Part shown: piece after piece, positions 7,776 through 17,300 of the stretch
Layout: every line of letters begins with the position of its first letter
Position numbering within the stretch: the first letter of the stretch is position 1
Origin: Holophagae bacterium
Lineage (GTDB): Bacteria > Acidobacteriota > Holophagae > Acanthopleuribacterales > Acanthopleuribacteraceae
Length of the DNA: 37,460 nucleotides
NCBI GenBank assembly: GCA_030429565.1
Contig: JAUIFE010000044.1
Coordinates: 1 to 37,460, forward strand
Direction: 5' to 3'
The notes under the pieces: generated by a model
Told to the model about the DNA's origin: nothing
Database searches by the model: none
Seen by the model: the letters and a program-made list of their open reading frames with translations, nothing else
Translations under genes and position numbers: made by a program

Positions 7776-8522
7776 TTACTCCACCAACACCGGCACGCGG
7801 CGTGTGACCTTGCCGTTAACGATGTGAATACCGCACTCGCTTTGTTCGCGCGGTTCCCACCACCAGCGACCGGCGCGCGGATCTTCATCGGGCGCGACGG
7901 CACGGGTGCAGGGAGCGCAACCGATGCTGGGGAAGCCGCGGTCGTGCAGCGGGTTGTAAGGCACCTTGTGGGTACGCAGGTAATCGCGCACCTGTTGGTC
8001 GTGCCAATTCGCTAACGGGTTGATTTTGACGAGTTGATTGCCCGCATCCCATTCGATCGCGGCAATCTCGTTGCGATTCAACGATTGATCGCGTCGGAGC
8101 CCGGTAATCCAGGCTTTTTTGCCGGCCAACGCGCGTTTGAGCGGGTTGACCTTGCGGATGGCGCAGCATTTTTTGCGCAGCGCCACCGCTTCTCTGAAAA
8201 GATTGGTGCCGTGTTCGTTAACCATGGCTTCAACGTCCCCGGCGTCGGGAAAAAAAACGCGCAAGTTGACGTCGTATTGGCGTCGGGTCTGATTGAGCAG
8301 GTCGTGGGTCTCACCGAACAGGCGTCCGGTGTCGAGGGTGATAATGGCGAGTTGCGGCGCGTGATGGGCGATCAAGTGGGTGAGGACTTGGTCCTCGGCA
8401 CCCAGAGACGAGGCAAGGACCACCTCGTCCGAAAATGTTCGCCAGGCCCAGGTGATGAGCGCACCTGGATCTAAATCTGCCGTTTCTTCGCGCCACTGCT
8501 CGACTTGTTCTTGGAGTGTCAT
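7776..8522 (-). CDS. cysH: APS reductase, [4Fe-4S] type (phosphoadenylyl/adenylyl-sulfate reductase family)
   Basis: This enzyme reduces adenylylsulfate to sulfite and AMP using thioredoxin or glutathione. The 248-residue protein has SSLGAEDQVLTHLI and TLDTGRLFGETH (nucleotide binding), then KKCCAIRKV and GCAPCTRAV. The CC...CxxC set ligates a [4Fe-4S] cluster and is found in APS-using enzymes rather than in the cluster-free PAPS reductases. The C-terminal ECGIH holds the catalytic cysteine. Start is ATG 8522, behind AAGGAG. The gene heads the sulfur cluster and is preceded by a cysteine-rich leader peptide, a terminator and structured RNA (8650-8967), which suggests control by cysteine supply. 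Substrate preference for APS is a family-based prediction. Confidence 0.94.
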   Translation of the reverse strand: MTLQEQVEQWREETADLDPGALITWAWRTFSDEVVLASSLGAEDQVLTHLIAHHAPQLAIITLDTGRLFGETHDLLNQTRRQYDVNLRVFFPDAGDVEAMVNEHGTNLFREAVALRKKCCAIRKVNPLKRALAGKKAWITGLRRDQSLNRNEIAAIEWDAGNQLVKINPLANWHDQQVRDYLRTHKVPYNPLHDRGFPSIGCAPCTRAVAPDEDPRAGRWWWEPREQSECGIHIVNGKVTRRVPVLVE

Positions 8523-8649
8523 GTCCGCCTTCTCCTTGTCGTACCGTGAGCAAAGGTTGTGGTCTTGCGCGATTGAGCGGCCGCGCAGTGTCCGATAAAC
8601 GATTGGAAGTAACTGTTCATATTGGGGTTAGTATTAAAAGAGGGGGAAT

Positions 8650-8769
8650 CCCCGCCCGGCTGGGGGACCGGACGGGGTTCGGTTACGGAGATACGCTTGC
8701 TCGCAGGACTTTGGGGGGAGCAGAGCGCACGTATCCCTGGAACCGCAATCGGGGTTCGACTGTTCGTGC
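8650..8769 (-). promoter_or_regulatory. structured untranslated region between attenuator and cysH
   Basis: Three hairpins follow each other on the minus strand: 8765-8769 with 8727-8731 (GCACG/CGTGC, containing an inner GAACC/GGTTC stem), 8718-8722 with 8698-8702, and a strong 10-bp stem of 8668-8677 with 8650-8659 (CCCCGTCCGG/CCGGGCGGGG, one G-U pair). The last is followed by GATTCCCCCTCTTTT, a weak U-rich tail. About 280 bases separate the upstream terminator from the cysH start, longer than needed for translation, so this part may be a second control element. No known riboswitch class is recognised. Confidence 0.4.
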
Positions 8770-8801
8770 TGATCGGTGTTGAGAAAAGGGGCCCAAAAAC
8801 T

Positions 8802-8834
8802 AAAAAAGCCCTTCTCGGGATCCGAGAAAGGCTT
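8802..8834 (-). terminator. intrinsic terminator downstream of the poly-Cys leader ORF
   Basis: On the minus strand the stem AAGCCTTTCTCGG / CCGAGAAGGGC with loop ATC is followed directly by TTTTTT (8807-8802). It starts 25 bases after the leader peptide stop codon and lies about 280 bases upstream of cysH, with no gene between. A terminator between a promoter/leader ORF and the structural gene is the expected position for transcription attenuation. Confidence 0.88.
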
Positions 8835-8859
8835 AAACGCTTACCTGTTGGGCGATCGT

Positions 8860-8967
8860 CTATTTGACGATGAACGCTTCCCGAAATCCGACGAACGAGT
8901 CGTTGATACAGCAACAACAACAGCAACAGTTAGCTTGAAAAGTAACGATGTTTTGTTGTGCTGCCAT
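8860..8967 (-). CDS. poly-cysteine leader peptide (35 aa, seven consecutive Cys)
   Basis: ATG at 8967 follows GAGG by seven bases; the frame ends in TAG at 8860. The peptide begins MAAQQNIVTFQAN, then has seven cysteines in a row (codons 14-20, positions 8928-8908, TGT and TGC mixed), then a 15-residue tail starting INDSFVGF. It sits about 25 bases downstream of a predicted transcription start and 25 bases upstream of an intrinsic terminator preceding cysH. The likely role is cis-acting: ribosomes stalling at the Cys codons when charged tRNA-Cys is scarce would favour readthrough into the cysteine biosynthesis genes. Cysteine-responsive attenuation by polycysteine short ORFs has been described in mycobacteria. 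A functional metal-binding peptide is an alternative. Confidence 0.85.
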   Translation of the reverse strand: MAAQQNIVTFQANCCCCCCCINDSFVGFREAFIVK

Positions 8968-8998
8968 GGTTAAACCTCATGGTAAGTATGATGGCCAA

Positions 8999-9026
8999 AG
9001 TATAAGCTGGTTGTGAAGCAAGTCAA
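8999..9026 (-). promoter_or_regulatory. sigma70-type promoter of the leader peptide/cysH transcript
   Basis: Minus strand: -35 TTGACT at 9026-9021, 16-bp spacer, -10 TATACT at 9004-8999. Each hexamer differs from consensus at one position. The predicted start near 8992 leaves an untranslated leader of about 25 bases before the poly-Cys ORF. Confidence 0.75.
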
Positions 9027-9105
9027 GTTGTTTTTTTGTGAGAACCGCAAATACACGGCCGGCGACGCATCCTGGCGCCGGCGCCAAGCTCAGCAAAAAT
9101 CCACC

Positions 9106-9309
9106 CTAAACCCTGCCTTTATCGACATCGACATCAACCCCATCGGACGACGCAGTGCCGGCCAATAAACGCGGATCAAAGACAGCACGCGGTAGCTCCG
9201 CCAGACGAAAAAGGGCGATTGGCGCCGCGTCCTTGTCCACCAAGTCGCCACCCAAGAGCAGATCGCCGGGCTTAAGCACCGCTTCCTTGAGATCGCTTGC
9301 TTCAGTCAT
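9106..9309 (-). CDS. small hypothetical protein downstream of a TPR-like protein
   Basis: The 67-residue frame starts with ATG at 9309, nine bases after the stop codon of the upstream gene, behind AGGATGGG, so the two are probably co-transcribed. It begins MTEASDLKEAVLKPGDLLLG and has an acidic repeat-like VDVDVDK near the C-terminus. I recognise no domain, membrane segment or signal peptide. The close coupling is the main support for it being real. Confidence 0.45.
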   Translation of the reverse strand: MTEASDLKEAVLKPGDLLLGGDLVDKDAAPIALFRLAELPRAVFDPRLLAGTASSDGVDVDVDKGRV

Positions 9310-9318
9310 GAGCCCATC

Positions 9319-10386
9319 CTAAAGATCGTCAAACAAACTGGGTTGTTCAGCTTGTGCTTCTTCTTTTTTGCGTTTCGGAAAGCTGGTACTGGGTATTTCC
9401 AAACCCAGGGTTTTTAGCACGTTGTAATAACGATCCAGTTCTTTATCCGAAAACTGGAACAGACTATCGCCGTCACTTGGCGCGTGCATCGGCAATACAC
9501 CGTGGTGAGCCCGCTTGAGAATGCGTTTCAAAGGGATATGGTAATGCTTGGCAATCGACTGCAACGTGCGCGGTTTTAGCCCGTCGGGCTTGGCTTCACG
9601 GAAATCAAAATGCTCTTCGACCATCTCGCGGGTGTAATCCATATCGACCAACCAAGCGCGGCGCAGGTCCGGTGTCGGGTCCTCGCCCAATTTACAGCGC
9701 GCTTGCGCCAAGCCCACCAACGCCATCGGGTGATTGGGTTCTTGTTCCAAAATGGCTTCAAAACAGTCACGCGCGCGCCGACTGTTGTCCAGATACAACC
9801 ACACTTCGCTCAGCCCCAAACGCGGCTCGACCTTATCGGGATGGGCCGCCACATAAGCTTCGAAAACCGCCACACATTCCGCTGCTTTGCGCCAGGAGCG
9901 CAGCGCGACAATTTTTAGCTCGAAGGCTAACTCGTTTGCGGGATCCAAGTCGTGAACCCAATTGAGCCGTGCCAGGGCACCGGCAAAATCACGGCGACTA
10001 ATCATTGCCAGTGCTTGATCCAAGAAAAGCTTGATTCGCGCCGCCCGCGATTTGCGAAAAGTACTGCGTTCTGGATACTTGAAGTGAATGATGGTGGTCG
10101 GCAACAAGTCGGGTAAATCGCTGGTATCCAGCCCCTTGGCCGAAACCGCCTTCGCCATGCAGGCCTCTTCGAAATACTCTTCGATAAGCTGCAATTGTTT
10201 GTCGGGAATTTTGACCTGATGGTCGCGTTTGGCACTGTACCTTTTGGCAAAACGCGTCACCATCGCCTGCGCGTCGTCGACGACCAAACGCACAATCTCA
10301 CCCGCCTCCTGTTGCGCATCGGCGGCTTTCACTTCAATCCATTCAAAGCGTTCATCGACCTTATGGGTTTCGATGGTGATCAGCAA
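9319..10386 (-). CDS. TPR-like repeat protein of unknown function
   Basis: The 355-residue product has helical tetratricopeptide-like repeats in its middle third; ALARLNWVHDLDPANELAFE and AILEQEPNHPMALVGLAQAR have the TPR spacing of small and large residues and the typical Asp/Glu-Pro turns. The N-terminal region (about 1-110) is an unrecognised mixed domain. Before the C-terminus, PRTLQSIAKHYHIPLKRILK resembles a helix-turn-helix or LysM-like helical pair, and the tail is charged, ending PSLFDDL. I prefer TTG 10386 as the start because GGAGG lies six bases upstream; the frame is open further, to 10461, without a ribosome binding site. TPR proteins act as protein-binding scaffolds; the partner is unknown. 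Confidence 0.75.
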   Translation of the reverse strand: MLITIETHKVDERFEWIEVKAADAQQEAGEIVRLVVDDAQAMVTRFAKRYSAKRDHQVKIPDKQLQLIEEYFEEACMAKAVSAKGLDTSDLPDLLPTTIIHFKYPERSTFRKSRAARIKLFLDQALAMISRRDFAGALARLNWVHDLDPANELAFELKIVALRSWRKAAECVAVFEAYVAAHPDKVEPRLGLSEVWLYLDNSRRARDCFEAILEQEPNHPMALVGLAQARCKLGEDPTPDLRRAWLVDMDYTREMVEEHFDFREAKPDGLKPRTLQSIAKHYHIPLKRILKRAHHGVLPMHAPSDGDSLFQFSDKELDRYYNVLKTLGLEIPSTSFPKRKKEEAQAEQPSLFDDL

Positions 10387-11272
10387 AAACGTCCTCCACC
10401 CGGCCGTGGCATCGCGGCGGCCTCCACATTCTACACCGGCGCGCGCAAACGGGCGACCCACTCCGGTAACAAGACGTGGGTTGCGTACCCGTCAGAGGAT
10501 CGACAACGGGTCGAGCCGGCGCGGTGACCCCAAAAAAATCCCCGCCAGACGGCGGTTATCACAAGCATCGCGACAAAATAAGCAGCTTGGCCGGCAAAGT
10601 GCGGTTGTAATTTTTGACACGAGATTTTGTTTTTTCTCAAGCGCCGGGATAATTGGAACTGTGCGCTAGATCATGAAACGAAACCACGGATTTGACACGG
10701 GCCTGGCAATAGGGATAACTAGTCACCACAACCAAACGACAGCTCTGTCGTTTTTGTAAATTTTCGGCCGGCACCGAAATTCACCGGGACATGAATGGCG
10801 ATTTATTGTGCCCGTTCTCGCGTGAGGGTGGTTGGCCGAGCAGGTTGGATCGCAGTTTTCGATGAGCCACAGTCCCTTATCGCTGAGCCGTCGATCCAGC
10901 CTGCAACTTTGTCCTCTGCAACGGTCACTAACACCCATGCCACCGCACCACAACGGTGGCAGAAACACCAGACACAACCCCGCGAGCGACCCTTGCACCG
11001 GGAAAGCGGGAATTCCCCGACCCCGCCTGTAAAGGTTTTCGTTTTCGAAGGCGATAAGCTTGCTGACGACCTTGGGTCAAATCATTTGGTTTCAGAGCCT
11101 GAGGCTTGCATCTCGGGAGAGCGCCCAAACAGGGTTCGCGTCGGCCGACAAACGGCGCGTTGCTTTTCTTACAGAATGGCCGTTTTCCCCCGGGGCGCAA
11201 TGTTGGGTGTTCTTTTTTGTGTTAGAATTCGTTCCAGAACATCTAAATACCTGTTTGTTCTTAGGTTGATTT
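10387..11272. other. long intergenic region, no confident gene
   Basis: Open frames here are short and lack domain signatures. A possible plus-strand promoter is TTGACA at 10691-10696 with GATAAC at 10713-10718 (16-bp spacer). A perfect 7-bp inverted repeat with an 8-nt loop (GCCACCG/CGGTGGC) lies at 10939-10960. An extended -10, TGTTAGAAT at 11220-11228, is the best candidate promoter for the phosphodiesterase-like gene starting at 11273. Nothing else is recognised. Confidence 0.4.
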
Positions 11273-12040
11273 ATGAAGGTTGACATCCTTGGTGCCTACG
11301 GCGGCAGCACTGATACTAGTTTTCTGACAAGTTTTCTCATTGATGACTTCCTCGCCCTTGATGCCGGTTGCCTGACGCAAACCCTCAACTTGGAAAACCA
11401 GGTAAAAGTCACTGATATCTTAATTAGTCACACCCACTTAGATCATACCTTATCGCTTGCCTTTCTCGTCGACAACATGTTTGGTCTGCGCGATGAACCG
11501 CTAAAAATTTGGTCCGGCACCGCCATGATTCAGGCCATGCGCCAACATATCTTTAACGATGTGATTTGGCCCGATTTCACCTTATTGCCCAACGCCGAAG
11601 AAGCGACCATGTTTTTCCGCGAAGTGACCCCGGAAGTCACCTTCAACATTCGCCATTTGCGCATCACCGCTGTGCCCGTCAACCACGTCGTCCCCTGCTT
11701 TGCCTTTTTCGTGGAATGCACCAAAACCGGCGGCTGCATTCTCTACACCGCCGACACCTCCACCACCGAACGGGTTTGGGAAGTCGCCAACAAAGTCAAA
11801 CGCCTTGACGCCGTGATTGTCGATTGCTCCTTCCCCAACCATATGGAGGACCTTGCCGTTGCCAGCGGCCACATGACACCGGCCATGCTGGCCGCCGATC
11901 TCAAAAAGCTAAAGCGCGACTGTAAAATCATGATTTACCACATTAAGCCCATGTTTGAAGAGCTCATGTTGGCAGAACTTGCCGAGCAGAAAATCCCCAA
12001 TTTGGTGGTCGGCATCCAAAGCAAAACCTACCAGTTTTAG
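11273..12040 (+). CDS. MBL-fold metallohydrolase, class II cyclic-nucleotide phosphodiesterase-like
   Basis: The 255-residue protein has the metallo-beta-lactamase signature HTHLDH (within ILISHTHLDHTLSLAFLV), a later VNHVVPC histidine, LYTADTSTT with the bridging aspartate, and a C-terminal IYHIKP histidine, so a two-metal site is complete. The HxHLDHxxxLxxL pattern and overall order fit the class II 3',5'-cyclic nucleotide phosphodiesterase family (PDEase_II), which hydrolyses cAMP. Other small MBL enzymes cannot be excluded. No signal peptide, so cytoplasmic. ATG 11273 follows AGG at seven bases. It stands alone with a large upstream gap. Confidence 0.8.
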   Translation: MKVDILGAYGGSTDTSFLTSFLIDDFLALDAGCLTQTLNLENQVKVTDILISHTHLDHTLSLAFLVDNMFGLRDEPLKIWSGTAMIQAMRQHIFNDVIWPDFTLLPNAEEATMFFREVTPEVTFNIRHLRITAVPVNHVVPCFAFFVECTKTGGCILYTADTSTTERVWEVANKVKRLDAVIVDCSFPNHMEDLAVASGHMTPAMLAADLKKLKRDCKIMIYHIKPMFEELMLAELAEQKIPNLVVGIQSKTYQF

Positions 12041-12213
12041 CCACTCAAAAGCCGCCCTGCAGCGCCCCCCTGCACCCGTCGCCGCTAGCCCCCACCCGTG
12101 ACCGCCCCGCTTGGTTTGGCGCTTATTTTGGAAAAGTCAGCGGTTTAACAGACCCGACGAAAATCACACGAGGGCGAAAAGGACACCCGCGAAGCTCACG
12201 CCGGCAAGCACAT

Positions 12214-12222
12214 TGCTATAAT
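12214..12222 (+). promoter_or_regulatory. extended -10 promoter for the M23 peptidase gene
   Basis: TGCTATAAT is a perfect extended -10 (TGnTATAAT); no clear -35 is present 17 bases upstream. The predicted start near 12229 would give a leader of about 160 bases before the chosen ATG at 12390. Confidence 0.5.
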
Positions 12223-12389
12223 TTAAAATGTACTTGTCCCCTATTCCTTATCTACACAGCCGCGTGCCCAACCCAAAACACCCCTGTTTTTATCACAAGC
12301 AGGTGTTTGGCTTGTCTTCCCGCCCTCACCGCATGCCTAGGCGCCCGGGAATCGGGACCCGTCTCCAACACCGTTCACAAGGGTTTCTT

Positions 12390-14363
12390 ATGCGCTGTCA
12401 ACACCATCTATATGCCTCGCGTTTCTTTTTTTACGGGCTGTGCGCCATGCTTTCTTTGCCGCTGATCGCTCAAGAGAACAATCGCCCATGTCTTAGCCCA
12501 CATGATCGCAGTGTCCTTCAAGCACACATCGATCAACGCCGCACCATGCTTCGGACCGTTGCCGCCGTTAAGAGGCCGCAATTCCGTATTCCATTGGATT
12601 GCCACGACAATGACGACTGCTTTGCCATTACCAATTACGTCGATCACGAGAGCGCGGCCCCCGGCAATCTACGCGATTATCAAGGCGGCACCCGCACCTA
12701 CGACACCCAGTCTGGTTATAACCACAGCGGTACAGACTTTTTGCTGTGGCCTTTTGCCTGGCAACAAATGCGTGATGAAACGGTGACCGTGGTCGCCGCC
12801 GCCGCCGGGGTGATTGTCGAAAAGCGTGACGGTTCCAGCGACATGAACTGCCAAACCGGCAACAGCAACGGTTCCTGGAACGCGGTCGCCGTCGAACACA
12901 GCGATGGCTCCATGGCCTGGTATGGTCATTTAAAAAAGGACGGCTTGACCCAAAAGGCCGTCGGTGAATGGGTGCGCCAGGGCGAATTCATCGGCTATCC
13001 CGGCAGCTCTGGCTCCTCAACCGCCCCCCACCTTCACTTTGAAGTGATCGATGCCCTTGGCAACCTGATCGATCCTTTTGCCGGCGTGGGCAACCCCACG
13101 ACCGCCACAAGCTGGTGGCAAAAGCAGCCTGACTACGATCAACCGGAACTCCTGCGCCTAATGACCCACTTTGATCCACCCAAAATCGGCTGTCATGACC
13201 GCGAAACCGTTAACGAACTCGAGCATTTCCAACCAGGCATGACCGTAATCGTGGGCGCCTACCTCCGCGATCAACGCGGCGATCAGGTTTTGGATTTCCG
13301 CGTCCGGCGCCCCGACGGCTCCTTGCTCCAACGCTGGGATAACCAACTCGCCGTCGATTACCAAGCCGTCACCTTTTGGTATTGGCACCTCCCCCTACCA
13401 GTCGACGCCCCCAGCGGCGTTTGGCAGGTCGAAGTCGACTTCCTCGGCGAGACCCATTACGACCATTTCTCGGTGGGCGATTTGGACAGGCCCACCCTTC
13501 GCCAATTCGAACTGACCGACGAAGCGGGCACACCAGGCGGACCGATCACGGTTTCCTGGCAATGCGACAACGCTACCGAAGTTCGCATTCACGGCGATCC
13601 GCGCCGTTTCGCCCCGAGCGACAGCGTTGTGCTGCAACCACTCAGCACCCAAGAGCTGACATTAGAGGCCAATGGACCGGGTGGCTCACTTCGTCAGGCG
13701 TTCCAACTCGCCGTCCCCGCCGGCGCACCACGTTTGATCGCCCACATCACCCGCCCCAACGCCGGCTTTTTCACCCGTTTTGCGGTACTTAACAGCAGCG
13801 ATCACGACCAACCCTGTCGACTCGAGCCTTACCGCGCCGACGGTAGTGCCGCGGAACCCTTTTCTTTCACCGTTCCCGCCGGCGTCACCCTCAACTACGA
13901 CCAAAGCGAATGGTTTGGCGACGAGGACATCGCCCATTGCCGTATTGTCGCGCCCCCAGAGCTGGTCGTTACCACAGCCTACGCGGCGGCCGACAACGGC
14001 AGCCCGGCATTTGTCGGCGAAAGCAACACCCTCGCCGCGCAGTGGCGCCTGTTTCCCGGCGATTGGTCGCAAGTTTGGGACGGCCTCGCCTTAGTCAACC
14101 CGCAGGATCAAGCCGTCCAGGTGGAAATTGAGCTCATCCGAGCCGACGGCGTTGTCGACGCCACGGTTCAACCGGCCGATCTCGCCCAAGTCCCCGCCAA
14201 CGGCAAAGTGCTGATTGTACTTGAGGACTTTGGCTGGCGCCCCCAAACCGGAGACGCGGTGGTCGTCCGCGCCACTGCACCAATCGCGCTACTCGCCTTG
14301 CGCGGCGACCGCGAAGGCTCGCGTTTCCTCTGGCAAAACTTGGCGCTGGCCGAGCAACCCTAA
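12390..14363 (+). CDS. secreted M23-family metallopeptidase with C-terminal Ig-like region
   Basis: M23 peptidases are zinc endopeptidases that cut peptide cross-links in peptidoglycan or other glycine-rich peptides. In the 657-residue product a signal peptide (about residues 1-28, with FFFYGLCAMLSLPLIA) precedes the catalytic domain. The zinc motif H-x-x-x-D appears as NHSGTDF near residue 110 and the second motif as PHLHFEV near 214, with GSSGSSTAPHLH between. After about residue 250 come beta-rich segments resembling Ig or filamin-type modules, possibly for binding or anchoring. The start at 12390 (AAGGG upstream) fits the signal peptide; an in-frame ATG at 12228 would add 54 residues. The gene converges on the kinase at 14383. 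Confidence 0.88.
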   Translation: MRCQHHLYASRFFFYGLCAMLSLPLIAQENNRPCLSPHDRSVLQAHIDQRRTMLRTVAAVKRPQFRIPLDCHDNDDCFAITNYVDHESAAPGNLRDYQGGTRTYDTQSGYNHSGTDFLLWPFAWQQMRDETVTVVAAAAGVIVEKRDGSSDMNCQTGNSNGSWNAVAVEHSDGSMAWYGHLKKDGLTQKAVGEWVRQGEFIGYPGSSGSSTAPHLHFEVIDALGNLIDPFAGVGNPTTATSWWQKQPDYDQPELLRLMTHFDPPKIGCHDRETVNELEHFQPGMTVIVGAYLRDQRGDQVLDFRVRRPDGSLLQRWDNQLAVDYQAVTFWYWHLPLPVDAPSGVWQVEVDFLGETHYDHFSVGDLDRPTLRQFELTDEAGTPGGPITVSWQCDNATEVRIHGDPRRFAPSDSVVLQPLSTQELTLEANGPGGSLRQAFQLAVPAGAPRLIAHITRPNAGFFTRFAVLNSSDHDQPCRLEPYRADGSAAEPFSFTVPAGVTLNYDQSEWFGDEDIAHCRIVAPPELVVTTAYAAADNGSPAFVGESNTLAAQWRLFPGDWSQVWDGLALVNPQDQAVQVEIELIRADGVVDATVQPADLAQVPANGKVLIVLEDFGWRPQTGDAVVVRATAPIALLALRGDREGSRFLWQNLALAEQP

Positions 14364-14382
14364 GTGCGGTGGCGCCATGGGA

Positions 14383-17300
14383 TCAAGGCGTTTTCATGCG
14401 GCGCCGACGCGGCAGAGTAACCCGAAACCAGGTCAGACTCGATTCGTCAATCTCGGCATCAATCGAACCCTTGTGCTGCGCGACAATGTCGTAACAAATG
14501 GAGAGACCCAGGCCGATATGGCCGCTGTTGGTGCCTTTTGTCGTGAAAAAGGGATTAAACATTTGCTCCTTTATCTCCGGCGAAAATGCCGCCCCATTGT
14601 TGCCGACCTCCAACACCGCGCGCCGCTCATCACCGTGAGTGCGCAGCCAAACCTGGGGTTGGAAGTCCTCTTGGTTGCGGAACTCGGGATCGGCTGCGGC
14701 TTCGATGGCGTTGTTGACCAGATTAATGACCAAACGCCGTAAATCCTTGGGATTGGCTTCGATATAGGTCAAATTCTCGTCAAGCGCGTAATCAAAAGCC
14801 ACGTGAAACAATTCGTCACGCGCGCGGAAACCGCGAAAAGCAATTTGCGAGAATTCCCACACAATCGCGTTCAGTTCCGTTTCTTGCCAGGTCCCGGAAG
14901 GCCCACGCACCAAGTCCATCATGCTTTGCACGATCGAAGCGGCACGGGCACCGTGCTTGTGAATGGTTTCCGCGTTGGCCGCCAATTCGTCCATGATCTG
15001 CCGAAAGCGCTCGCGCTCGACATCTTCGAGCCCGGCCAACATGGGCACCCCTTCGTCGCGCAGCTCCTGGACCAACTCGCGCGAGACTTCCGCAAAGTTG
15101 GTAACGAAATTAAGCGGGTTACGAATCTCGTGGGCAATACCGGTCGTCAAGGTTCCCAGCGAAGCCATTTTCTCCTGGGTAATCAGTTGCCGTTGGGTGC
15201 GCAAGATCTCAGAGTTTTTGGCCTTCAATTCTTCCAGCATGCGTGCCTTGATCAAGGCTGAAGCAAGGTGTTGGGCCAAACGGGTCAAACGCTGATTGTC
15301 GTGGATGTCGAAGGCTTCGGAATCCTCGTAGTGAAAAAACACCAAAAAGCCCAGTACGCGCTCGGCGACACCCACCCCGAGACACAAGAGCACCTTGGGC
15401 ACCCGATACTTATTTAAACTGGGCTCTTCGCCCCAACCAAGAAAGGAACGCAACACGGTAATACCCGGCTCCAAACGATGACCATTGTTTGTGAATTGAC
15501 GAATCAACGTCTCTTCCGTAATGAAGTCGATGGCGCTCGGTGGTTTTTTGAAACCGGAACCTGCCACGGCTAAAAAGCGGTCGCTTTGCCCGTCCCGCAA
15601 CAAAAACAAAGCCGATTCCGCCCGCGAAAATAAACTGAGGCTTTTGTCGGTTACCGTTTGCAGCAAAGGTTTGATTTCCAACTGCTCGTTAATCGCCAAC
15701 ACGATCTGTTCCACCAAATTCATTTCGTAGTTTGATTTCTTAAGCTGTTGGTTGCTCTCTTCTAATTGGCGGGTTCGCGCCGCCAGCTTGTGTTCCAACG
15801 ACTGAGTGAATTCATCCTTAAAACGGTCATTTTGGCGCAACTGCTCGTTGAGACTCCGCTCCAAAGTTAGCTTCTGTTGCAGCGCTTGGTAGGCAAAAGC
15901 AGCCACAACCAACGTCATAAACAGATAAATGAGGTAAGCCCACCAGCTCAACCATGGCGGCGGCGACACCGACAAGGGCAGCGCCGTCGCCTCCGTTTGC
16001 CATTGCCCAAAGGGATCCATGGCGCGCACTTTAAAGATGTATTTGCCGGCGGTCAGGTTGGTATAGGTCGCGGAGGTACGGTTGGGTTTATGGGCTTGCC
16101 AATCATCCTCCCAACCCTCGAGCTTGCTGTAAAAACGGACAGGCGCGAACAAAGGCGCACCTGGTAAAGCAAACTCTACCGATAAGCGGCGATCGAGATG
16201 GGATAGTTGAATCGGCCGCGCGGCGGCGGCATCGGCCAACCAACCGGCCAAGGTTGCGCCACCTTGTTCCTGATCATTGAGCGCCAAGCCGGTCAAAACG
16301 ACCGAACCAGGCGCCGTTACCGGCCGCAAGCGACTTGGATCAATCCGGTTAAATCCGGCAAGCCCACCAAACAGCATACGCCCGTCACCGGTTTCATAAA
16401 TCGCGGCGTGCGAGAACTCACGGCCTTGAAGGTTATCAAACACCGCAAAGCCGCGTACTTTGAGGGTTTCCAAATCAATGGCGGCAATGCCCGCGTTGCC
16501 GGCCACCCACAAGCGACCCGCACGATCATGGTACATGCCGTTCACCGCTTGCCCCTCGAAGCGCGCCGTTGCGGGCAGGGTGGCGAAAGTTCCCGTCTTT
16601 GGGTTCATCCGCATCAGGCCGCGGTCAATGCCGCCCAGCCACAAATCGTCTTCAGCAACATAGGTCACGACGGAAAGCGCGTCAGTGGCAATCGAAGCAG
16701 GGTCCTCGGGATCGTGTCGAAAATGCTCAAAAAGACCGCTAGTGATGTCGTAAACCGATAACCCGGAAGCTTGCGTCGCCAACCACAAACGGCCCGCTTC
16801 GTCATGATCCATGCTGAGGATAAAAGGATCGACCGGCGAATCAGCCCGATCCGTCACGTAATCGACCACCAAGGTATGGCGATCCACCCGCGCTAAGCCA
16901 CGCCCATACACCGCCGCCCACAGGGCGTCGCGATAATACACCATGCTGTGAATGATCGCGGGTCGTTCGCCCCCTTCCGAGTCCAGGGCTATCGCTTGAG
17001 CATGCCCACTCGCCGGATCCACCAGCCATAATCCCGTCGAGGAGGAGACCCATAATCGGCCGTCCTCGTCGCTTTGAACCTGGGCAAATCGCTGCTTGGC
17101 AAAACGCTCACGCACGGCCTCCGTGCTTGGCACAAAGGGCTCAAAGCGATGACCCGCCTGATCCCAGTGATACAACGCACGCTCACTGGTCAACCACAGC
17201 GAGCCGTCACCGGTCTCCACAAAGCCCCCCACCGTTCCCAATGACGAAAGCTCATTGGGACGATGCGGCGTAGGCGCTTCGCGAAAGCAGTGAACCGCAC

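Noticed and set aside
8519..8617. A 33-codon minus-strand frame starting at 8617 whose stop overlaps the cysH start codon in an ATGA
   Set aside because: The overlap could mean coupling, but there is no ribosome binding site before its ATG and the C-terminal composition (RRRRT) looks like translated non-coding leader.
10795..11283. 162-codon plus-strand frame before the phosphodiesterase-like gene
   Set aside because: It runs past the start of the next gene in another frame, has irregular composition and no ribosome binding site or domain.
14364..14382. Shared terminator between the convergent M23 and kinase genes
   Set aside because: The 19-base gap has no stem with a U-tract on either strand.
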